Shown here: positions 1 through 9,599 of the stretch, piece by piece | Position numbering within the stretch: position 1 is the stretch's first letter | Layout: every line of letters starts with the position of its first letter | DNA from: Bacteroidaceae bacterium | GTDB lineage: Bacteria > Bacteroidota > Bacteroidia > Bacteroidales > Bacteroidaceae | Direction of reading: 5' to 3' | Assembly (NCBI GenBank): GCA_017535725.1 | Contig: JAFXTO010000004.1 | Span: 1 to 64,000 of the forward strand | Length of the DNA stretch: 64,000 nt | Position numbers and translations under genes: made by a program | Notes under the pieces: generated by a model | What the model saw: the letters and a program-made list of their open reading frames with translations, nothing else | Databases searched by the model: none | Told to the model about the DNA's origin: nothing

Positions 1-3000
1 GGCGCTGCTGCCTACACTTCTGGCCGTGGCTTCGAATCCGAACTGGAAGAAGGCGACGAGACCGCTGTGTATCTGTATGCCGAGACTCCTGCTGGCAAGG
101 TGCAGCAGTTCATTCCTGCTCACGTAGCTGATAACTTCAACGGCACTGGCATCGCTACCGCCATGCTCGAAAATGTAGAGGTTACGGATGGTACGATTAC
201 TATCGGTATGGCTAAGGACAAGCCCATGACCAACTGGCATGTTGTTCAGATCAAGGGTGTGACCGCCAAGGTCAATGCCGCCGAACTGCTGGCTGCTACC
301 GTGGCTACTGCCAAGGCTTTGGATACCAATGTTCTGTCAAGCGAACTCGTTGCTAAGATTACCAATACGATTGACGAGTACAACGGCACCTACGATACTG
401 CAGACGAGTACAAGACCGCTATCGCTGCTATCGAAGCTGTGATTGCAGAGGCTCAGATCTACATCGTTGCTGCTCCGAAGCTCGCTGCCATGAAGGAACT
501 GGTAGACGCCACGAACTTCTACACCGAAGAAGCTTTGGCAACCTATTACACCACTCCAGCCCAGAAGCTGGCAGAAGGCACCTTGACCATGAGCGAGGCC
601 AATGCCCTGCAGAATCCTTTTGCCGTCACTGGTTGGCACGCCGACATCACCGTTGACAACTTCCTGCTCTCCGTCTGGGACACCAACGCAGACTTCCAGG
701 ATGCTGCTTATTACATCAACAGCTGGAGCGTCGAGGGTGAGAACGACGGCACTGAGTTCAAGGTTCCGTTCTTCGAGTACTGGACAGGTGACGCCAACTC
801 TCTCGGCGAGAAGACCCTGACCGCTTCCTTCGAAGGTCTGGAGCCTGGTAAGACTGTACTGACAAACGTCTGGGTACGTGTCCGCGCAAAGAATGATGTG
901 GATGCAGCTGATGCTACCGGTATCACCCTGCAGGTGAACGACGGTGAACCCACAGACGTCACGGAAGGCGCAACCGTAGGTCAGTTCAACCTGGCTACAT
1001 ACGCTGCTACCGGTGTTGTCGGTGAAGATGGCAAGCTCGAGGTGAAGTTCATCGTCTCCGCAGACAACAACATCAGCTGGCTCTCCTTCAAGAATGCCAA
1101 GTACGAGTATGTTGATGCTGATAAGATTGAGTATGCTACCGCCCTTTACAACATCAAGGATGGTGAAAACTACAGCATCACCACGATGGTTGACGGTGCT
1201 AAGTACTACCTGACCGCCGATGGTAAGCTGACCGCTGACATCAACGCTGCTGGTATGTTCGGATTCCAAAAAGTGAAAGGTGCTCAGTTTGAATACGGCT
1301 TCCTGCTGAATTCTCAGAACGGCACCCGCTTCAGCAATCCTTACAACACCTCAGAAGAATGGTTGACCAATGGCAGTCTGAATACTTCCACGAACAACCG
1401 TTCCGATTGGGAGGCTCAGGTCTTCTTCATGAAGGATGGCAAGCTCGCTGTCCGCGGAACCAATGCAGCATACGCTGGTCAAACCAGTGGCTGGGAATGG
1501 ATTGGCAATACCTATTGGACTGTGAACCAGGGTGAGGACGGTCCTCTGGCTGAGTACAGCTGGGAACCGCAGTATGTATGGCAGCTCGAAAAGAATACGC
1601 TCATCGACGTTGAAATGTCTCTGGTTTATGAGGGCGAGATTGTGAAGAAAGCTACAGTTAGTCAGGCTGTCGGCAGGACTCCTATCTATCCCGCTGAGTT
1701 TGACAATGGCCTTCTGAATCTTGTTTCTGATGTTGAGACCGTTGCTGCTAACACCACGGCCATCAATGTGACGGCTACTTGGAATGGTCTGTTCGAGTTC
1801 ACTACCGACATCGAGAATCCGAAGTGGTACAACATGACCATTCGTGGCGACTACTATGTCGGTAAGATTGGCAAGGAAGACGAAGCAGGCGTGATGGTTG
1901 AAGAACCCTACTATCCTATTGCCTTTAAGGGCTTAGAGAAGGCACAGCTGCAGGAAGACATCTACCAGTGGGCCTTCGTTGGTAACCCCTTCAGCGTCGT
2001 TGTTTACAACAAGGCAAAGGGCTTCACCTATAGCCTGACGAATGACGGCGGTAATGCTGTTCTCCGTGAAGGTGATAGTTCATGGGACATCTTCGGCAAT
2101 GCTGACGGCTTTGTTCTACGTGAGGCTGGCACAGCCAACAACTTCATCAACCAGAGTGGTGGTGCCGACGGTCCTCTGGCCTTCTGGAACAGCACTGGTG
2201 CCAAGACCGACAATGGTTCAACCTTCCGCGTATCCGAAGTTCCCACCGCTATTGGAATCTATCGCGAACAGCTCGCACTTACTATCGAAGCAAACGAACC
2301 CGATCCTCTCTTCGCTGGTAACGGTGTATTCCTGAAGCCTCAGGCAGACTACGATACCTTCAAGGCCGTCATCGACGCTCAGAAGGCAATCGCAGAAAGC
2401 GAGACCGCAACTCTTGAGGAGCTGGAAGCTGCTATCACAGCTGTGGAAACTGCCGCTGCGACCTACGATGCAGTAGAGACCACGAAGCCTGAAGAAGGCC
2501 AGCTCTACACAATCCAGAACAAGGGCAATGGTGGCTATCTGAGCCTCAACACAGAAGCTGGACAAGTCTATGCTTCTACAGATCCTCAGGGCTTCTACTT
2601 CACCGCTACAGAAGATGGCTACTACCTCAGCAATGAACTGGGCTACGTAGGTATCGATGGCAACAACGTAATTATCACGACCGATGAGAACAAGGCTCTG
2701 TTGGTTGCAACTCCTGCTGAGTTGGCCGATGGTGTTACCTACTACAACATCCTCAACAATGTCGAAGGTGGTAAATACATCAATGGTAATACCAGAATTG
2801 ACAGAAAGGTTACCTTGATTGCTACACCTAAGGAAGCTGCTCTTTGGACCATCGTAAAGGGACTTGATCTCGCTGTTAATGTCGTACGTCCTATCTATCC
2901 TAACCAGTATCAAGAACAGTATGCCGCTATTGACGTGGAAGCTGTCAAGAAGTTCCTCGGCGTTGAAGAACTGACTGCAGAGAATGTTTCTCTTTCCATC

Positions 3001-3801
3001 ATCAATCCTAATGGCGATGAAATTACCGACTATGCAGGCTATGATGGTTGGTTCGGCAAGGATGGTAGTGCTCAATATTGGGGAGAAAACGCCTTCATTT
3101 GCGTGAAGATGTTCCAGGCTCTGTCAGATGGACAGTTCTTCCTCTGCCACATGAATGGTCCGACAACGGAGGATAAGGTCAGTGTCAAGTGGGCATTCAA
3201 AGCCAATGAAAAGACTGTATTCTATACCGTCAACGTGACGTTTGAAGAATACGTAGAACCTGCTTTCAAGCCTGAAATCATTAAGACTATTGACATTGCT
3301 CACACTGAGTTGGCTGAAACTGCTTACAGTGAGGCTGAGCCCGCTCCTACGTTCGACGTAGCAGAAGTATGCAATGCTTTGGGCATTGCTGACATCAGCG
3401 AGGCTACGACTTACATTGTCAATGTAACAACTGGCAACTTTGTGGAGAATAGCACTGATGGTTGGCGTAATGCTGACGGTGATGCAGCACCTTGGGGCGA
3501 ATGCACCAATGGCTTCTGCGTGAAGTTGGATGATCCTGCAAGCGGTAAGTTTAACTACACAGGCGCACACGATGCAAACTTCCAGGAAGGTGACACCTAC
3601 CTTGCACAGTGGGGTATCGTTGCTAACGAGAAGGCTGTTCTGTTAAAGGTTAACGTGACCTTCGCCACTACCGTTGGCATCAACGGCCTCGACGCTGACC
3701 TGAGCAAGGCTGAAATCTACGACCTCAACGGCCGCAAGCTGAACAAGGTACAGAAGGGTGGTATCTACATCATCAACGGCAAAAAGGTTACTGTTAAGTA
3801 A
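1..3801 (+). CDS. Large secreted surface protein, 3' part only (type IX sorting domain)
   Basis: The reading frame is open from the first base of the window, so the real start lies upstream; at least 1266 residues are present. It contains an FIVAR-like helical stretch (EYNGTYDTADEYKTAIAAIE), a jelly-roll-like segment and a second helical stretch (TLEELEAAITAVETAAATYD). Near the C-terminus are two DUF4859-like modules, recognisable by GYDGWFGKDGSAQYWGENA and DGWRNADGDAAPWGECTNG. The last 45 residues (EIYDLNGRKLNK, GGIYIINGKK) match a type IX secretion sorting domain, so export and attachment to the cell surface are inferred. The function is probably binding or breakdown of glycan or host polymer, but no catalytic motif is visible here. 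Confidence 0.8.
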   Translation, partial: GAAAYTSGRGFESELEEGDETAVYLYAETPAGKVQQFIPAHVADNFNGTGIATAMLENVEVTDGTITIGMAKDKPMTNWHVVQIKGVTAKVNAAELLAATVATAKALDTNVLSSELVAKITNTIDEYNGTYDTADEYKTAIAAIEAVIAEAQIYIVAAPKLAAMKELVDATNFYTEEALATYYTTPAQKLAEGTLTMSEANALQNPFAVTGWHADITVDNFLLSVWDTNADFQDAAYYINSWSVEGENDGTEFKVPFFEYWTGDANSLGEKTLTASFEGLEPGKTVLTNVWVRVRAKNDVDAADATGITLQVNDGEPTDVTEGATVGQFNLATYAATGVVGEDGKLEVKFIVSADNNISWLSFKNAKYEYVDADKIEYATALYNIKDGENYSITTMVDGAKYYLTADGKLTADINAAGMFGFQKVKGAQFEYGFLLNSQNGTRFSNPYNTSEEWLTNGSLNTSTNNRSDWEAQVFFMKDGKLAVRGTNAAYAGQTSGWEWIGNTYWTVNQGEDGPLAEYSWEPQYVWQLEKNTLIDVEMSLVYEGEIVKKATVSQAVGRTPIYPAEFDNGLLNLVSDVETVAANTTAINVTATWNGLFEFTTDIENPKWYNMTIRGDYYVGKIGKEDEAGVMVEEPYYPIAFKGLEKAQLQEDIYQWAFVGNPFSVVVYNKAKGFTYSLTNDGGNAVLREGDSSWDIFGNADGFVLREAGTANNFINQSGGADGPLAFWNSTGAKTDNGSTFRVSEVPTAIGIYREQLALTIEANEPDPLFAGNGVFLKPQADYDTFKAVIDAQKAIAESETATLEELEAAITAVETAAATYDAVETTKPEEGQLYTIQNKGNGGYLSLNTEAGQVYASTDPQGFYFTATEDGYYLSNELGYVGIDGNNVIITTDENKALLVATPAELADGVTYYNILNNVEGGKYINGNTRIDRKVTLIATPKEAALWTIVKGLDLAVNVVRPIYPNQYQEQYAAIDVEAVKKFLGVEELTAENVSLSIINPNGDEITDYAGYDGWFGKDGSAQYWGENAFICVKMFQALSDGQFFLCHMNGPTTEDKVSVKWAFKANEKTVFYTVNVTFEEYVEPAFKPEIIKTIDIAHTELAETAYSEAEPAPTFDVAEVCNALGIADISEATTYIVNVTTGNFVENSTDGWRNADGDAAPWGECTNGFCVKLDDPASGKFNYTGAHDANFQEGDTYLAQWGIVANEKAVLLKVNVTFATTVGINGLDADLSKAEIYDLNGRKLNKVQKGGIYIINGKKVTVK

Positions 3802-3823
3802 ATCTTAATTCCCTCTGATAATG

Positions 3824-3860
3824 GGCGGGGCGACCAGCAATGGTCGCCCCGCCTTCTTTG
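3824..3860 (+). terminator. Intrinsic terminator after the surface protein
   Basis: A perfect 13-bp stem (3824-3836 with 3841-3853) closes on a GCAA tetraloop and is followed by a T-rich run. It lies 22 bp after the stop codon. Confidence 0.85.
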
Positions 3861-3942
3861 TATCCGTTAAAAGATAACTTGGTACGATTTGTAAAATGTC
3901 TTGAATTGTTTAGTACATCAAACTAATTAGGAACACCTATAC

Positions 3943-4446
3943 TTACCAAGTAACAGTACGTTGATGCGTATCCGAGTCTTCCTCTAAACGAACACGGACT
4001 GCATCCGACGGCAGGAGTTCTTCGATGAGTTCTGGCCACTCGATGAAGCAGAGAGCACCGCTATCAAGGTAGTCCTCGAAGCCGATATCGTAGGCTTCCT
4101 CGAGACGGCGGATACGGTAGAAGTCGAAGTGGTAGATAAGCCCCTCTCCTACTCCTCCCGTGAAGGGGAGAGCTTTGGAAGCGGGAAAACGGTATTCGTT
4201 GACGATAGCAAAGGTCGGCGAAGTAACGGGTTCTGTGACACCGAGCTCGCGACAAATGGCAGTGATGAAGGTGGTCTTGCCAGCACCCATTTTCCCATAA
4301 AAGGCGAAGACGCGATGGTCACCGATGGCTGCAATGAAATCACGAACAGCCTCTCCTCCAAGCCCTCCAGTCAGGGAAGGGAGAGGTTGGCGCCCGGTGT
4401 TGGATTCATCAATTGTTGTAATTGGAGGAATAATCAGAGTTGGCAT
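3943..4446 (-). CDS. tsaE: tRNA threonylcarbamoyladenosine biosynthesis ATPase TsaE
   Basis: TsaE is the ATPase partner of TsaB/TsaD in making t6A37 on ANN-decoding tRNAs. The P-loop GKMGAGKTT follows FAFY, and [19 protein letters not shown] and CFIEWPE are family motifs. It is 167 aa, somewhat longer than usual. The excess is explained by two in-frame copies of a palindromic repeat: [12 protein letters not shown] in the N-terminal region and [11 protein letters not shown] between VNEYR and YHFDFYR. The first insert precedes the P-loop and the second is probably a surface loop, so the enzyme is likely still active. It is the last gene of the aroA-porW-porX-tsaE cluster, 43 bp after porX. Confidence 0.93.
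   Translation of the reverse strand: MPTLIIPPITTIDESNTGRQPLPSLTGGLGGEAVRDFIAAIGDHRVFAFYGKMGAGKTTFITAICRELGVTEPVTSPTFAIVNEYRFPASKALPFTGGVGEGLIYHFDFYRIRRLEEAYDIGFEDYLDSGALCFIEWPELIEELLPSDAVRVRLEEDSDTHQRTVTW
4141..4172. repeat. Palindromic insertion repeat, copy 1 (inside tsaE)
   Basis: Imperfect palindrome built on CTCTCC and GGAGAG arms around a TCACGGGAGG-type core. It is read in frame on the minus strand as [11 protein letters not shown], between two conserved TsaE motifs. Confidence 0.7.
4350..4386. repeat. Palindromic insertion repeat, copy 2 (inside tsaE)
   Basis: Arms CCTCTCC and GGAGAGG bracket a CCCTCC/AGGG core. It is translated as [12 protein letters not shown] near the TsaE N-terminus. 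Confidence 0.7.
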
Positions 4447-4489
4447 AAGCGATGAGTATATTTATCCATTACGGAAATGGGACGGTAGT

Positions 4490-6112
4490 TCACCTCCTCT
4501 TCGGTGTCAGTTCGATGAGTGGGATGAGCATCTCTTCCATGGAGATACCTCCGTGCTGGAAGGTATCGCGGTAGTAGCTGACGTAGTAGTTATAATTATT
4601 GGGATAGGCGAAGAAGCTGTCGCCGGTGGCAAAGATGTAGCGAGTGCTGAGGTTAGGCGACGGGAGCTGTGCGCGACGTGGGTCGGTGATGTCGAAGACC
4701 TCGCGCGGGTTGTAGTCGAGGTTCTTGCCGAGTTTGTAGCGCAGGTTCGTGTTGGTGTTCTTATCTCCCTTCACACGTACAGGACTCTGACATCTGATGC
4801 TTCCGTGGTCGGTGGTGAGGATGATGCGGTAGTTGCTCTGTGCCAAGGCACGGAAGAGGTCGGCAACGGCGCTATGGCGGAACCAGCTGAGGGTGATACT
4901 GCGGTAGGCAGCCTCGTTGCTGGCCAATTCACGAACCATGCGGCTCTCCGTACGGGCGTGGCTGAGCATGTCGATGAAGTTGAGGACACAGACATTGAGG
5001 TCATACTTCTCCTGCACCGGGAGCTGCTGAACCAGCCGTTCGGCGGCCGCGGAGTCATTGATCTTATTATAGGTGAAGGTGTTCTGCCGACGGTAGCGAC
5101 GGAACTGCGTCTGAATGAGCGGTGCCTCGTTGAGGTTCTTGCCCTCTTCGCTGTCCTCATCCACCCACAAATCCGGGAACATCTCAGCTATCACATTCGG
5201 CATGAGACCGGAAAAGATGGCATTGCGGGCATACTGCGTGGCGGTGGGCAGGATGGAGCAGTAGAGGTGTTCATCAATCTGGAACTGGTCAGCAATCTCC
5301 TGCATGATGACACGCCACTGGTCGTAGCGGAAGTTATCAATGACAAGTAGAAACACCTTTTCACCCTGGTCCAAGAGCGGGAACACGCGCCGCTTGAAGA
5401 TATCGGGGCTCATGACCTCAGGGCGTCCCGGCGATTCGGGTTCGGCAATCCACCTAATATAGTTCTTACTGACGAAGCGGGCGAAGTCGCGGTTGGCCTC
5501 GCTCTTCTGCATCGCCAGCATCTCCTTCATGGCACTGTCAGTCTCAGAGAGCTGCAGTTCCCAGGCCACGAGGCGTCGATAGACCTCCATCCAATCCTCC
5601 ATACGAGTGGCATCGCTGATGAGCAGAGAAAGTTGACCAAAGTTCTGCTGGTAGGCGGTCTGTGTCTGTTCGGTAACAATCTCACGACGGTGGATGTTCT
5701 TCTTCAGGGTCAGCAGAATCTGCGTGGGGTTGACAGGCTTGATGAGGTAGTCGGCAATCTGGCTTCCGATGGCCTGATCCATGATGTTCTCCTCCTCGCT
5801 TTTGGTCACCATGACTACGGGTGTGGTTGGCGTGATGTCCTTAATACGGCTGAGGGTCTCCAGACCACTCAGACCTGGCATGTTTTCGTCGAGGAGAATG
5901 AGGTCGTAGGTGCGCTCAGCCACACGGTCAAGAGCGTCGTAGCCGTTCGTGACGGTATCCACGGCATAGCCCTTCTTCTCGAGGAAGAGCAGGTGACCCT
6001 TCAACAGGTCTATCTCATCGTCTATCCACAAAAGGGAAAAAGAACCTCCCCCTACCCCTCCCGTGAGGGAGGAGGGGGAGTGGTGCGATATATCGTTTGT
6101 TTTCATAGACAT
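4490..6112 (-). CDS. porX: PorX: two-domain response regulator with PglZ phosphatase-like effector
   Basis: PorX regulates type IX secretion genes downstream of the PorY kinase. Residues about 26-145 form a receiver domain: acidic pair LLWIDDE, phospho-acceptor Asp near 75 in LILLDENMPG, conserved Lys in VTKSE. The rest is a PglZ/alkaline-phosphatase-superfamily domain with metal-site motifs VIDNFRYDQW and ILTTDHGS. Length (540 aa) fits PorX with an extended N-terminus. That extension (SPSSLTGGVGGGS) comes from an in-frame palindromic repeat placed before the usual LWIDDE start. ATG at 6112 is chosen because an A-rich leader precedes it. The porW gene lies 64 bp upstream, so the two type IX regulators are probably co-transcribed. 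Confidence 0.92.
   Translation of the reverse strand: MSMKTNDISHHSPSSLTGGVGGGSFSLLWIDDEIDLLKGHLLFLEKKGYAVDTVTNGYDALDRVAERTYDLILLDENMPGLSGLETLSRIKDITPTTPVVMVTKSEEENIMDQAIGSQIADYLIKPVNPTQILLTLKKNIHRREIVTEQTQTAYQQNFGQLSLLISDATRMEDWMEVYRRLVAWELQLSETDSAMKEMLAMQKSEANRDFARFVSKNYIRWIAEPESPGRPEVMSPDIFKRRVFPLLDQGEKVFLLVIDNFRYDQWRVIMQEIADQFQIDEHLYCSILPTATQYARNAIFSGLMPNVIAEMFPDLWVDEDSEEGKNLNEAPLIQTQFRRYRRQNTFTYNKINDSAAAERLVQQLPVQEKYDLNVCVLNFIDMLSHARTESRMVRELASNEAAYRSITLSWFRHSAVADLFRALAQSNYRIILTTDHGSIRCQSPVRVKGDKNTNTNLRYKLGKNLDYNPREVFDITDPRRAQLPSPNLSTRYIFATGDSFFAYPNNYNYYVSYYRDTFQHGGISMEEMLIPLIELTPKRR
6045..6080. repeat. Palindromic insertion repeat, copy 3 (N-terminus of porX)
   Basis: Near-perfect inverted repeat with CCTCCCC and GGGGGAG outer arms and a CCCTCCCGTGAGGG core. 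It encodes SPSSLTGGVGGGS ahead of the receiver domain. Confidence 0.75.
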
Positions 6113-6140
6113 TTTTTATTATGTTCTTACCCTTTAGAAC

Positions 6141-6168
6141 TTCCCTCCCAGACAGGAGGAGGCGGTGT
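6141..6168. repeat. Palindromic insertion repeat, copy 4 (intergenic porW-porX)
   Basis: A related CCCTCCC...GGAGGAGG element in the 64-bp gap between porW and porX. It is the only copy of the five outside a reading frame. Confidence 0.55.
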
Positions 6169-6176
6169 GGGTCTCT

Positions 6177-9149
6177 CTACGGCATCCAGTCATCGTCATC
6201 TACCACTTCTTCTTCCTCCTCCTCACCCTCTTCTCCATCTTCCTCGTCGGCATCCTCAGAGGTTTCCTGATTCTCCTCGCCCTCCGGCACATCATCGATG
6301 TCCGTGGGGAAGTCGCCAGTGGGCTCGTCGAGGATGAGTTCTTCAGGTACCTCGTGGGGCGAGAGTTCTGCTTCAAAGAACTCGGCATATTCGTCGTAGC
6401 TGTAGCGAGTGCCCAGCAATTTCAGGTTCTGTTCGCTGATGAGGATGGCGCGGATGCCTTCGAGACGGGTCCGCATGTGGGTGTCGGAATAGAGCTGCTG
6501 AGCGTAGGCATGAACCTCATCATAACTCTGGAAACCCGTCACACGCAACTGGGTTATCAGTCCGGCAGGTGTTATTTCGATATCAAAGTTACGCGCCATG
6601 AAGGACGTGAAGTTGTAGCGCGCCATCTCATATAGTAGCATGTCGTTGTCCACCTCCCCCGTCGGATAGGCCAGGACAAAGACGTACGGTTGTTCGACTT
6701 CTGCCACAAGGGTGTCTGCGGCCATCTGGGCACTATCGCTTTCGAGGAAGATGGTCTTGTTGGCCCAGATGCTACCCGCATGCCAATGGTCAGAAGCCAG
6801 TAAGCGACCTTCCTGAACCCCCTTGACGATGGAGGCTGCCATCTTGGAAATCTCGTCCTTGGAATACTTCTCTGCCACCTGTTTCATCTCAATGAGGAAG
6901 CTGTCGCGATGTCCCGTGTAGAGTTGACTCATAGCGTGGACGAAGAGGAACTTGCCGCGGTGTGCCCCTTCCTCGAAATCCTCGCAACTCTGACGGTAGT
7001 ACTGATCCACCGTCCAGTAGTCTGCCTGCTTGTAGGCATCGTAGGCAATCGCATACAGGGTGTCCTCGAGATGCTTGCCATAGACCGATAGCTGGAGGAA
7101 CCGCGGGTTGGTGACCGTCTTCGTGAGTTTGCTTTCAGGGAAGGTATCGCGCAACACGGCGAGGTAGCGTTCCGTGTCGAGGCTGTCGTTGCGGCGCATG
7201 GCCAGCAGGAAAAGATGGTAGTACACATCGTCCATCTGCTCGAAGTCCGGGAACTGGGTGACGAGGCGGTTCAGCGTCTTCTCGGCGAGCGGGAAGTTCT
7301 CCACCTTCTCCATGAGGAGCACACCACCATGGTAGAGGCCATCGAGGATCATTCCGTCGGAGACGGCCATCTGCTCTTCGGTGAATGGTATCTGCTTGAG
7401 GTAGTATTCGCGTTGGTGGGGGTCGTTTTCGAGGGAGTCCTTCAGACGCTGTTCCTCCTCGCTGAGCTCGGAGTCTTCGAAGCCGTCAGCCCCATCCAGA
7501 TTATCCAGCCCATCTGAATTGCCCGCGTCTTCCGGATTACTCGGATTATCTGGATCGTCAGCTCTGAGCAAACCAGCCTTATCGTTCAGGCGCCAGTTAT
7601 CCTCGTTGGCACGCTTGCCCCACTTGCGCTGGAAGTCTTGCTTGCCCTGGGCCACGGTCTGCACGTTGTAGAAGTAGAAGGTGGTGGACTGCTGTCCGCG
7701 GCGTGCTCCAGCTGCGTTGGCTGCAGGATTATTGCGTGCACCAGCTGCGGCAGCGGTATTTGCACGGGCTGCTTTGTCGCCCAGTTCCGCAGCACGTTTT
7801 TCCTCGCGTTTTTCCTTTTCCTTCAGTTCCTTGATGACGCGGTCGATGGCGGCGAGGTACTCCTTCTCAGGCAGTTTGGCCAGCGCTTGCAGGCTGTCCT
7901 GTAACTTCACAGCACTCAGATGCGGTTCGATTTCTGTCAGCACCTTGCTGCGCCGTTGCACCTCCTGGTAGTCATCGCGTTCCTTGTCGATGATACCAGC
8001 GAGCTGGTTGTAACAGTCCGTAGCGTCAATATAGTTCTCCCGTTCCCAGTACAATTCGCCGAGATGCTGGAGGACAACGGCTTTGGCAAAACCGTTCTGG
8101 GTGCTTTCCTCGATGCCCTGTTTCCAGGCGTAGATGGTGTGGAGGGTGTCGCGACTGGCCAGATAGATATTACCGATGGCGTAATAGATACGATCGAGGT
8201 AGTTCTCGTTGTTCGGGTTCTTGGCCATACGGCGTAGTTTGCGAATCATCGCCTTGCCCTGTCCATCGGCCATCACCTCGGTCTGGAGGATGCGGGCGTT
8301 GAAAGCCAGCTCGTATGGCGGATTCAGACGGACACATTTGCGCAAGGCTTTGTAGGCATTCTGATTGTCGCCCGTTTCTTGATACAGTTGTCCAAGGAGG
8401 TAGTAGAGACGGGCACGCTGCAACTTGTGAGAGGAGTTCTTGGCGGTAGAGACCAAGGGGTCAATGGCTTCCTGGTACTGTCCCGTAGCAACATAGTAGG
8501 CGGCCTTGGAAGCATCGAGTTCTCGTTGGCCGAATTCACTGATGCTGTCGAGACGTATCTTATTGAAGACATCTTCTGCATCGTAGGGCCAGTCCAGCAA
8601 CACATAGCACCTCGCCAACTTCGCACGCGCTACACTGGCCACGTCGGGCTGTCCTGCATAGAGACGCATGATGTAATTGTAGCTGGACGCCGCCTCGATG
8701 AAATCGCCCTTCTGGAACTGGGCATCGGCAAACATCATCCATGCTTTCTTCATGGCTGGATTGAACTCCAACCGCTGGTAGTTAGCCTTCTGCTTGGGAG
8801 ACATGCGACCACTGGGCTTTTTGGGCTTGGCCTTGATGCTGTGTTTCTTGATGGCCTTCTCCGCCTTTTCTATAGCTGTCTCAAAATTGCTTTTTCCCGC
8901 GGAAGCCGTCTTTGTGCTGGAAACCATGAAGACAGGCAAGATTTCCGTGTAGTTGTCCACATGTCCCTTTTCCTGAGCTTCTATGCCTGCGTCGAAGGCT
9001 ACGCGACCGTTGTAGAGGGTGTTATAGCGCGCTGTAATGTTATGATAACGACGCGTTATAGGGGTGTTCTTCTTGGTCGAACACGACAACAGCCATCCTG
9101 CTGCAAGCAGGACAAATAATATATTAATTATGGTACGCGCGCGAGTCAT
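6177..9149 (-). CDS. porW: PorW/SprE-type TPR lipoprotein of the type IX secretion system
   Basis: The N-terminus is a lipoprotein signal (hydrophobic run, lipobox LLSC with Cys23), so it should be membrane-anchored on the periplasmic side. A long array of tetratricopeptide-type helices follows, starting with KKAWMMFADAQFQKGDF and TRRYHNITARYNTLYNGR, the latter typical of PorW/SprE. The C-terminal 60 residues are very acidic (EEGEEEEEEVVDDDD). The family links the secretion core to energy and shuttle components and is required for type IX export. The neighbour porX supports the call. A low-complexity Ala/Arg stretch and an Asp/Asn-rich linker sit around residues 460-560. Confidence 0.85.
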   Translation of the reverse strand: MTRARTIINILFVLLAAGWLLSCSTKKNTPITRRYHNITARYNTLYNGRVAFDAGIEAQEKGHVDNYTEILPVFMVSSTKTASAGKSNFETAIEKAEKAIKKHSIKAKPKKPSGRMSPKQKANYQRLEFNPAMKKAWMMFADAQFQKGDFIEAASSYNYIMRLYAGQPDVASVARAKLARCYVLLDWPYDAEDVFNKIRLDSISEFGQRELDASKAAYYVATGQYQEAIDPLVSTAKNSSHKLQRARLYYLLGQLYQETGDNQNAYKALRKCVRLNPPYELAFNARILQTEVMADGQGKAMIRKLRRMAKNPNNENYLDRIYYAIGNIYLASRDTLHTIYAWKQGIEESTQNGFAKAVVLQHLGELYWERENYIDATDCYNQLAGIIDKERDDYQEVQRRSKVLTEIEPHLSAVKLQDSLQALAKLPEKEYLAAIDRVIKELKEKEKREEKRAAELGDKAARANTAAAAGARNNPAANAAGARRGQQSTTFYFYNVQTVAQGKQDFQRKWGKRANEDNWRLNDKAGLLRADDPDNPSNPEDAGNSDGLDNLDGADGFEDSELSEEEQRLKDSLENDPHQREYYLKQIPFTEEQMAVSDGMILDGLYHGGVLLMEKVENFPLAEKTLNRLVTQFPDFEQMDDVYYHLFLLAMRRNDSLDTERYLAVLRDTFPESKLTKTVTNPRFLQLSVYGKHLEDTLYAIAYDAYKQADYWTVDQYYRQSCEDFEEGAHRGKFLFVHAMSQLYTGHRDSFLIEMKQVAEKYSKDEISKMAASIVKGVQEGRLLASDHWHAGSIWANKTIFLESDSAQMAADTLVAEVEQPYVFVLAYPTGEVDNDMLLYEMARYNFTSFMARNFDIEITPAGLITQLRVTGFQSYDEVHAYAQQLYSDTHMRTRLEGIRAILISEQNLKLLGTRYSYDEYAEFFEAELSPHEVPEELILDEPTGDFPTDIDDVPEGEENQETSEDADEEDGEEGEEEEEEVVDDDDWMP

Positions 9150-9239
9150 CTATTAAATAACGTCTTCTGGGCTTGTTTTATTGTATCTTTGCAGTTTTTT
9201 TCTGTCTAAACTCTTGAACTCAGACACTCTTGGAACTCC

Positions 9240-9599
9240 TCAACTGCCGAATCTCTGTTCGCCGATGATAAGCAGAGCCTCTTCGCGTACAGCAACGGGT
9301 AGTGTGATGCCACGCGACTCCAAGCTTTGCACCCACTCCTCCACTTCGCGGGCGAGGGTGGTATAGAGCACTTCGCGGAACTCTTCTTCCTCCTCGGGGG
9401 TATAGTCCGTGGCGGTGCGTCCGCGAAAACGGTCCAGTTCCTCGTCGTCGAAATAATCAACAGGAGTCTCTGCACCACGCAACAGTTCCTTCTCACAGAC
9501 AGCGTGCTGGCCACAACAGATAAAAGCTGCCCCACTGCCCTGCCCCTCTCTTACAGGGAGAGGGTTAGATACACTTGAATTATTTTCCTCTTTCTTCAC
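9240..9599 (-). CDS. Small Cys-motif protein between aroA and porW, function unknown
   Basis: 119 aa beginning at a GTG that overlaps the aroA stop (GTGA), so translational coupling is likely. Residues FICCGQHAVCE give a CCxxHxxxC pattern that could bind a metal. The remainder is acidic and helical (DYFDDEELDRFRGRTATDY, TPEEEEEFREVLYTTL). I recognise it as a Bacteroidales protein commonly found beside aroA but know no function. The N-terminal SNPLPVREGQGSG is supplied by a palindromic repeat, so the ancestral protein probably began close to FICCG. Confidence 0.75.
   Translation of the reverse strand: MKKEENNSSVSNPLPVREGQGSGAAFICCGQHAVCEKELLRGAETPVDYFDDEELDRFRGRTATDYTPEEEEEFREVLYTTLAREVEEWVQSLESRGITLPVAVREEALLIIGEQRFGS
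9536..9565. repeat. Palindromic insertion repeat, copy 5 (N-terminus of the Cys-motif protein)
   Basis: CCTCTCTTACAGGGAGAGG-type palindrome read in frame on the minus strand as NPLPVREGQGSG, just before the conserved CCG motif. Confidence 0.7.

Noticed and set aside
4325-5350. 341-codon plus-strand frame across tsaE and porX
   Set aside because: Spans two real minus-strand genes and has no recognisable motif.
9180-9200. TATCTTTG box on the plus strand between porW and the Cys protein
   Set aside because: It points into a minus-strand gene and no plus-strand gene follows; probably chance or antisense.
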